Below are positions 63,041-64,000 of a stretch of 64,000 bases of DNA, piece by piece. The notes beneath the pieces are model-generated. The model was not told where the DNA came from and did not search any database. It saw only the letters and a program-made list of their open reading frames with translations. Each line of letters begins with the position of its first letter. Within the stretch, counting starts at the first letter, position 1. Location of the stretch: contig NZ_CVLB01000001.1 of assembly GCF_001049755.1 (NCBI RefSeq), positions 1,506,995 through 1,570,994 of the forward strand. Direction: 5' to 3'. The position numbers and the translations under genes are program-made. Source of the DNA: Brachyspira suanatina (lineage in GTDB: Bacteria; Spirochaetota; Brachyspiria; Brachyspirales; Brachyspiraceae).

Positions 63041-63602
63041 AATATTTTGTCTCCTCAGAGGTTATTCTATTAGATTTAGATAAAACTTTCATTATATATT
63101 CAGTAGTGCTGTTATTAGAAGAATACATTTTTATTTTTTCTATATATCCTGCATTAGCAAAACTTACTTCTATCTTCTCTATTATTTTTTTAAGCTCATT
63201 AGTTTTAGGAGTATAAACTATAATATTTCCATTAACACTTTTATTAAATGATTCATTTATAGTTTTTTCATCATAGGTAAAAATTGACTTTATTATATTA
63301 GCTATTTGAGCAAACATAGCATTATTAGAATCGGCCATAACTTTCTTTTTCCCGTCAGGCATTATCTGAACAACATTTTTTTCACCCATTACTGTTATAG
63401 ACTCTTTAGGACTTTTAGTAAACCAGCATATACCATAACCGCTAACTACAATAAAATCCCCTGAAGATTCAAAACTTCTTCCTTTCTGACTTACTATTTG
63501 AGTATAGCTTCCTTTCAATAGTTTTGCATTTTTATATTCATCTTTAACTTGGCATAATAAAATAGAAGCTATTGCCATAAATATTATAAAAATTTTTCTC
63601 AT
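63033..63602 (-). CDS. LolA-like periplasmic carrier protein
   Basis: 189 residues. Signal peptide (MRKIFIIFMAIASILLC; a Cys at 17 could serve as a loose lipobox), then a LolA-type half-barrel: 'KLLKGSYTQIVSQKGRSFESSGDFIVVSGYGICWFTKSPKESI', 'MPDGKKKVMADSNNAMFAQIANIIKSIF', 'YTPKTNELKKIIEKIEVSFANAGYIEKIKMYSS'. LolA-like genes next to MMPL exporters in polyene clusters are thought to carry the lipid product to the outer membrane. The frame runs on to 63776 through repeat DNA, but TTAGGAAATG precedes the ATG at 63602 and the signal peptide starts there. It is the first gene of the operon. Confidence 0.83.
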   Translation of the reverse strand: MRKIFIIFMAIASILLCQVKDEYKNAKLLKGSYTQIVSQKGRSFESSGDFIVVSGYGICWFTKSPKESITVMGEKNVVQIMPDGKKKVMADSNNAMFAQIANIIKSIFTYDEKTINESFNKSVNGNIIVYTPKTNELKKIIEKIEVSFANAGYIEKIKMYSSNNSTTEYIMKVLSKSNRITSEETKYFE

Positions 63603-63628
63603 TTTACATTTCCTAATATTATTTATAT

Positions 63629-63659
63629 AGTATATGCCCAAACAACTATATTTTGTCAA
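63629..63659 (-). promoter_or_regulatory. Promoter of the LolA-MMPL-ketosynthase operon
   Basis: On the minus strand a perfect TTGACA (63659-63654) and TATACT (63634-63629), spacer 19 bases, slightly long. It lies just upstream of the LolA-like gene's ribosome site, so the operon seems to begin here. Confidence 0.5.
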
Positions 63660-63687
63660 AAATAATTTTTTTAAATTTAAATATATG

Positions 63688-63784
63688 CAGGGCTTTGCCC
63701 CGCACCCCACTTCTTTTGCCGAATAGGCACCTACTCGGTGTTGCCACATACGAAGTACGCCTGCGGCGAGAAGCAAAAAGGCTG
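63688..63784. repeat. GC-rich intergenic repeat module 1
   Basis: About 100 bases of clearly GC-rich DNA in an AT-rich setting. It opens with the hairpin GCaGGGC-ttt-GCCCcGC (63688-63704) and contains CGAAGTACGCCTGCGGC, shared in form with module 2. Its ends carry inverted CTTCTTTTGC / GCAAAAAGG-type sequences. Probably a dispersed, structured non-coding repeat; it carries no gene. Copy number elsewhere cannot be seen from here. Confidence 0.65.
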
Positions 63785-63835
63785 CATTTTTATGGTATAT
63801 CCTATATTTAATAGGAATGTTTTTAATATAAAGTT

Positions 63836-63905
63836 CTAGCAGTTGCGTTTTCGCGAAGCGTGCCTACGGCAGCAACTTTTTTGTGCGGCAAAAAAGTTGA
63901 TAATT
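63836..63905. repeat. GC-rich intergenic repeat module 2
   Basis: A second GC-rich block. It has AGTTGC...GCAACT outer arms, the palindrome TTCGCGAA, the segment CGAAGCGTGCCTACGGC (matching module 1 at 13 of 17 positions) and a TTTTTTG-TGCGG-CAAAAAA hairpin. The bases from here to 64000 are AT-rich with no gene. Confidence 0.6.
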
Positions 63906-64000
63906 CTATATAAAGTGCGTCAGTTGACAAAGTTAAAAATTCTTAGTATACACTAAAAATTTTATATTGTTCTTTTTCACATCTCATACATTATGCATAC

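Noticed and set aside
63603-63776. N-terminal extension of the LolA-like protein through the GC-rich repeat
   Set aside because: The extra 58 codons are repeat DNA, while a ribosome site and signal peptide start at 63602.

Overview
The window is strongly A+T-rich, with codon use to match, and most genes read leftwards. It carries a spirochaete-style flagellar export operon (fliPQR-flhB-flhA-flhF), many lipoproteins with loose lipoboxes, ankyrin proteins and several outer-membrane barrels. Together with a GC-rich intergenic repeat in an otherwise AT-rich background, this points to a spirochaete, most likely Brachyspira (inference; no rRNA is present to prove it). I see no tRNA, rRNA, CRISPR array, prophage or insertion sequence.

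Layout. 1-6541: flagellar type III export genes on the minus strand, ending in a truncated flhF, with an easily missed 57-residue gene between flhA and flhF. 6748-13543: an acetyltransferase, a possible small RNA, a four-domain META lipoprotein, a class A penicillin-binding protein and a TraB-like protein. 13607-21699: a barrel protein, a mnmE-tsaE group, an L,D-transpeptidase, a thioredoxin-like protein and a lipoprotein gene broken by one frameshift. 21977-28036: two peptide/nickel-type ABC ATPases, yqeK, hflX, a CAP protein and an orphan adenine methylase. 28074-36331: a transport and degradation island with a ROK repressor, three related solute-binding proteins sharing one permease and one ATPase, a TIM-barrel protein and a cytoplasmic sialidase-like propeller. 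Its single promoter is overlapped by a palindrome of the kind ROK repressors bind. 36590-40379: a Xer recombinase, a YheO-type regulator divergent from an HD-domain protein, and a lipoprotein.

40438-45816: peptidoglycan and division genes ftsW-murG-murC, followed by a murB homologue whose catalytic residues appear lost, and a barrel gene upstream. 45998-56709: a CBS-GGDEF diguanylate cyclase, pta, an EamA transporter, a long ankyrin protein, mgtE, a second copy of the 13.6 kb barrel family, a metallo-beta-lactamase-fold enzyme, a GT9 glycosyltransferase and an orphan substrate-binding protein behind a 36-bp perfect palindrome. 56806-63602: gmhA, a secreted ankyrin protein, and a five-gene operon (LolA-like, MMPL exporter, ketosynthase, hotdog dehydratase, ketoreductase). 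That operon resembles the elongation and export core of aryl-polyene-type clusters and has its own promoter. The window ends in GC-rich repeat DNA.

The observations I rate highest are the aryl-polyene-like operon, the apparently dead MurB inside the mur cluster, the ROK-controlled three-receptor island, the palindromic operator at 55.6 kb and the FlhF B-domain-like microprotein.
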